The position numbers were made by a program, and so were the translations under genes. DNA of 64,000 nt from Chloroflexota bacterium (GTDB taxonomy: Bacteria; Chloroflexota; Dehalococcoidia; Lucifugimonadales; Lucifugimonadaceae), in NCBI GenBank assembly GCA_018650845.1, contig JABIFF010000024.1, positions 62,001 to 126,000 on the forward strand, read 5' to 3'. The notes below the pieces were generated by a model. That model was not told the origin of the DNA and did not search any database. It saw only the letters and a program-made list of their open reading frames with translations. Below are positions 62,910 through 64,000 of the stretch, in pieces; positions within the stretch are counted from its first letter, which is position 1; every line of letters starts with the position of its first letter.

Positions 62910-63502
62910 TAATCACTCTCAGGAATCACCAGCAAATCAGCTTCCAGCGACTCCACAGTACGTAGAACTGCCTGCTCACGCGACCATCCGAGCTCATGGA
63001 CAATCAAATGCCACACGGCGAAATCAATCTTCGTATACAGCCAATCTGTGGCAGTCTCAACCGTCCATTTTGACTGAAGCATGCCTAACGAATCGAAACG
63101 CTCGATGACAAACGCCGCGCTTCTACGCACCGAGGCAACAAAAACGCCCCAACCTTGTTTTCCAGCCTCGTCAGCGTGAGCAATCGCCATATACGTCTCG
63201 CCCATCGGTAAGATCTCCTCGTACACTTCAAACAACTTGCAAACCCAGCTCGAAAGCACTAATTCTGGCTCAACTTCACGTGCCGCTTTCATACGAGCCG
63301 TTGTTCCGACCTTCTCACGCATTATCCGGATCGTTTCCGTGAGAAGAGCCGCCCGATTGTCAAAATGAAGGTAAACCGCCTGACGACTCACTCCGGCTTC
63401 CTTGGCAATCTCTCCTAGCGTAGGAGACTTCGGTGACATTTCATTAAATAATTTCCAAGTGGAATCTACGATGCGTAATTTAGTATCTGATTTGGTCGAC
63501 AT
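62909..63502 (-). CDS. TetR-family regulator, divergent from an acyl-CoA ligase
   Basis: A 197-residue TetR protein: residues about 8-55 are the helix-turn-helix domain (IVDSTWKLFNEMSPKSPTLG, EIAKEAGVSRQAVYLHFDNRAAL). The C-terminal domain is variable. The gene is divergent from a CoA ligase gene, and the intergenic region has two palindromic sites with CACGTG at the centre. The simplest role is repressor of that ligase, perhaps relieved by an acyl-CoA or free acid. The short gap and symmetric sites make this pairing firm for local evidence. Confidence 0.88.
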   Translation of the reverse strand: MSTKSDTKLRIVDSTWKLFNEMSPKSPTLGEIAKEAGVSRQAVYLHFDNRAALLTETIRIMREKVGTTARMKAAREVEPELVLSSWVCKLFEVYEEILPMGETYMAIAHADEAGKQGWGVFVASVRRSAAFVIERFDSLGMLQSKWTVETATDWLYTKIDFAVWHLIVHELGWSREQAVLRTVESLEADLLVIPESD

Positions 63503-63522
63503 AGCTCAATTCTAGTTAACTA

Positions 63523-63538
63523 CTTGACACGTGTAAAG
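63523..63538. promoter_or_regulatory. TetR operator 1, CTTGACACGTGTAAAG
   Basis: An imperfect 16-bp palindrome (one mismatched pair), sharing the ACACGTGTAAAG core with operator 2. It covers the -35 box of the ligase promoter, a normal place for repression. The centres of the two sites are 45 bp apart. Confidence 0.65.
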
Positions 63539-63552
63539 CAGTTCTTTAGACT
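63524..63552 (+). promoter_or_regulatory. Promoter of the acyl-CoA ligase gene
   Basis: TTGACA (63524-63529), a 17-bp spacer and TAGACT (63547-63552) form a good housekeeping promoter, about 50 bp before ATG 63601. It lies between and within the two TetR sites. Confidence 0.6.
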
Positions 63553-63566
63553 TCAACCAACACAGC

Positions 63567-63584
63567 ACTTTACACGTGTAAAGT
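63567..63584. promoter_or_regulatory. TetR operator 2, ACTTTACACGTGTAAAGT
   Basis: A perfect 18-bp palindrome just downstream of the predicted transcription start, 16 bp ahead of the ligase ATG. It is the strongest candidate for the site bound by the divergent TetR protein. Confidence 0.7.
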
Positions 63585-63600
63585 AAAAGGCGAGGTTGCA

Positions 63601-64000
63601 ATGACTGTCACTAACAAATCCGCATCGATAAAACACCAGGTCCGCAGTGCGCACGACTGGGTATTTCAGGATGCCGGCAATGGCATCAACGTGGCCAAGA
63701 TCATCGACGGATCAACTGGCGCCCAAACGTCAGGTACGGAGATTATCGAAAACTCCCGCCGGGTTGCATCCGCGCTCTTGTCCAGAAAAGTTGGCTCCGA
63801 AGCAGTGGTAGCTGTGGCACTGCCGAACCTACCTGTCGTCGCCGAAATTGCTCTCGGTGTATTTTCGTCCGGCTGCACATTGGCAATGCTCAATTCGAAC
63901 AACCCGTCTGAAGTTTTAGCGCAACAACTCACCGAAGTAGACGCCAAGATCCTGATAACCACATCAGGCATCCCATCTTCAATACTTGCCGGCAAACAAT
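63601..64000 (+). CDS. AMP-forming acyl-CoA ligase, N-terminal fragment (cut by window end)
   Basis: The frame is open from ATG 63601 (GAGG seven bases upstream) to the end of the window, 133 codons. It matches the N-terminal part of adenylate-forming ligases of the 4-coumarate-CoA ligase/acyl-CoA synthetase group: VALPNLPVVAEIALGVFSSG, followed by LNSNNPSEVLAQQLTEVDAKILITT. The P-loop and AMP-binding motifs lie outside. Such enzymes activate carboxylic acids with ATP and CoA. Control by the divergent TetR regulator is likely. Confidence 0.82.
   Translation, partial: MTVTNKSASIKHQVRSAHDWVFQDAGNGINVAKIIDGSTGAQTSGTEIIENSRRVASALLSRKVGSEAVVAVALPNLPVVAEIALGVFSSGCTLAMLNSNNPSEVLAQQLTEVDAKILITTSGIPSSILAGKQ

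Noticed and set aside
62791..64000. tRNA-associated genomic island
   Set aside because: No integrase, no repeat of the tRNA 3' end, and the genes beyond have the same base and codon character within the visible part.

Overview
The window is a stretch of bacterial chromosome with moderate GC, densely packed with genes on both strands and without phage, IS element, rRNA or CRISPR. The gene content suggests a heterotrophic Chloroflexota bacterium, perhaps of the marine SAR202/Dehalococcoidia type. The basis is indirect: a 1480-residue GT-C glycosyltransferase with a C-terminal DUF2298 (Chlor_Arch_YYY) half, typical of Chloroflexi and archaea; several CO/xanthine-dehydrogenase-like large subunits; an enolase-superfamily dehydratase; paired acyl-CoA dehydrogenases with ETF; and a class II glutamine synthetase. 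No rRNA is present, so the taxonomy is inference. Many genes appear to start with TTG.

Layout. 1-6.7 kb: 3' end of trpS, then a trp operon trpE-trpE2-trpG-trpD-trpC-trpF (no trpB or trpA), with two tandem anthranilate synthase large subunits and a possible 17-codon leader. 6.8-9.7 kb: Gfo/Idh/MocA oxidoreductase, pentapeptide-repeat protein, and a type II glutamine synthetase with a palindrome-rich promoter and a textbook terminator. 9.8-21.5 kb: mainly minus-strand metabolic genes (Ldh-family dehydrogenase, methyltransferase, FAD oxidoreductase, M1 aminopeptidase, an oddly built 3-hydroxyacyl-CoA dehydrogenase, enolase-superfamily dehydratase, HAD hydrolase, ComF) plus an apparently broken MFS transporter gene. 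21.6-29.5 kb: ribosome hibernation factor, the giant glycosyltransferase, an M16 peptidase, an XRE regulator and a stand-alone RAM-domain protein. 29.5-33.6 kb: two adjacent acyl-CoA dehydrogenases, a HIT protein and an MFS exporter.

33.8-46.9 kb: a molybdenum hydroxylase region. One FAD subunit, one [2Fe-2S] subunit and two tandem large subunits are followed by a MoaD/ThiS-like protein and three pterin genes (folE, a pteridine-reductase-like SDR, folB); a DHA2 drug exporter and a third large subunit lie on the other strand. 47-53.4 kb: Tag-like DNA glycosylase, a double beta-lactamase-fold protein, a sugar nucleotidyltransferase, CBS protein, cytidylate-kinase-like protein, and a TetR regulator divergent from an HPP-family membrane protein. 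53.4-59.7 kb: hflK-hflC, a membrane-anchored HEXXH protein, an unknown protein and etfB-etfA. 59.8-64 kb: rsmG, a UPF0104 membrane protein, a sugar epimerase, tRNA-Ala(GGC), and a TetR regulator divergent from an acyl-CoA ligase cut by the window end, with two CACGTG-centred operators between them.

Functionally the window combines amino acid synthesis and ammonia assimilation with oxidative use of organic acids: acyl-CoA ligase, paired acyl-CoA dehydrogenases, 3-hydroxyacyl-CoA dehydrogenase and ETF form most of a beta-oxidation-like set, and the molybdenum hydroxylases, enolase-superfamily enzyme and FAD oxidoreductase point to use of diverse organic substrates. Noncoding features of note are a three-copy dispersed repeat with a covarying stem, a 134-bp inverted-repeat element, and hairpins between the molybdenum hydroxylase subunit genes. 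I found no clear sign of an entirely new system; the strongest leads are listed as findings.
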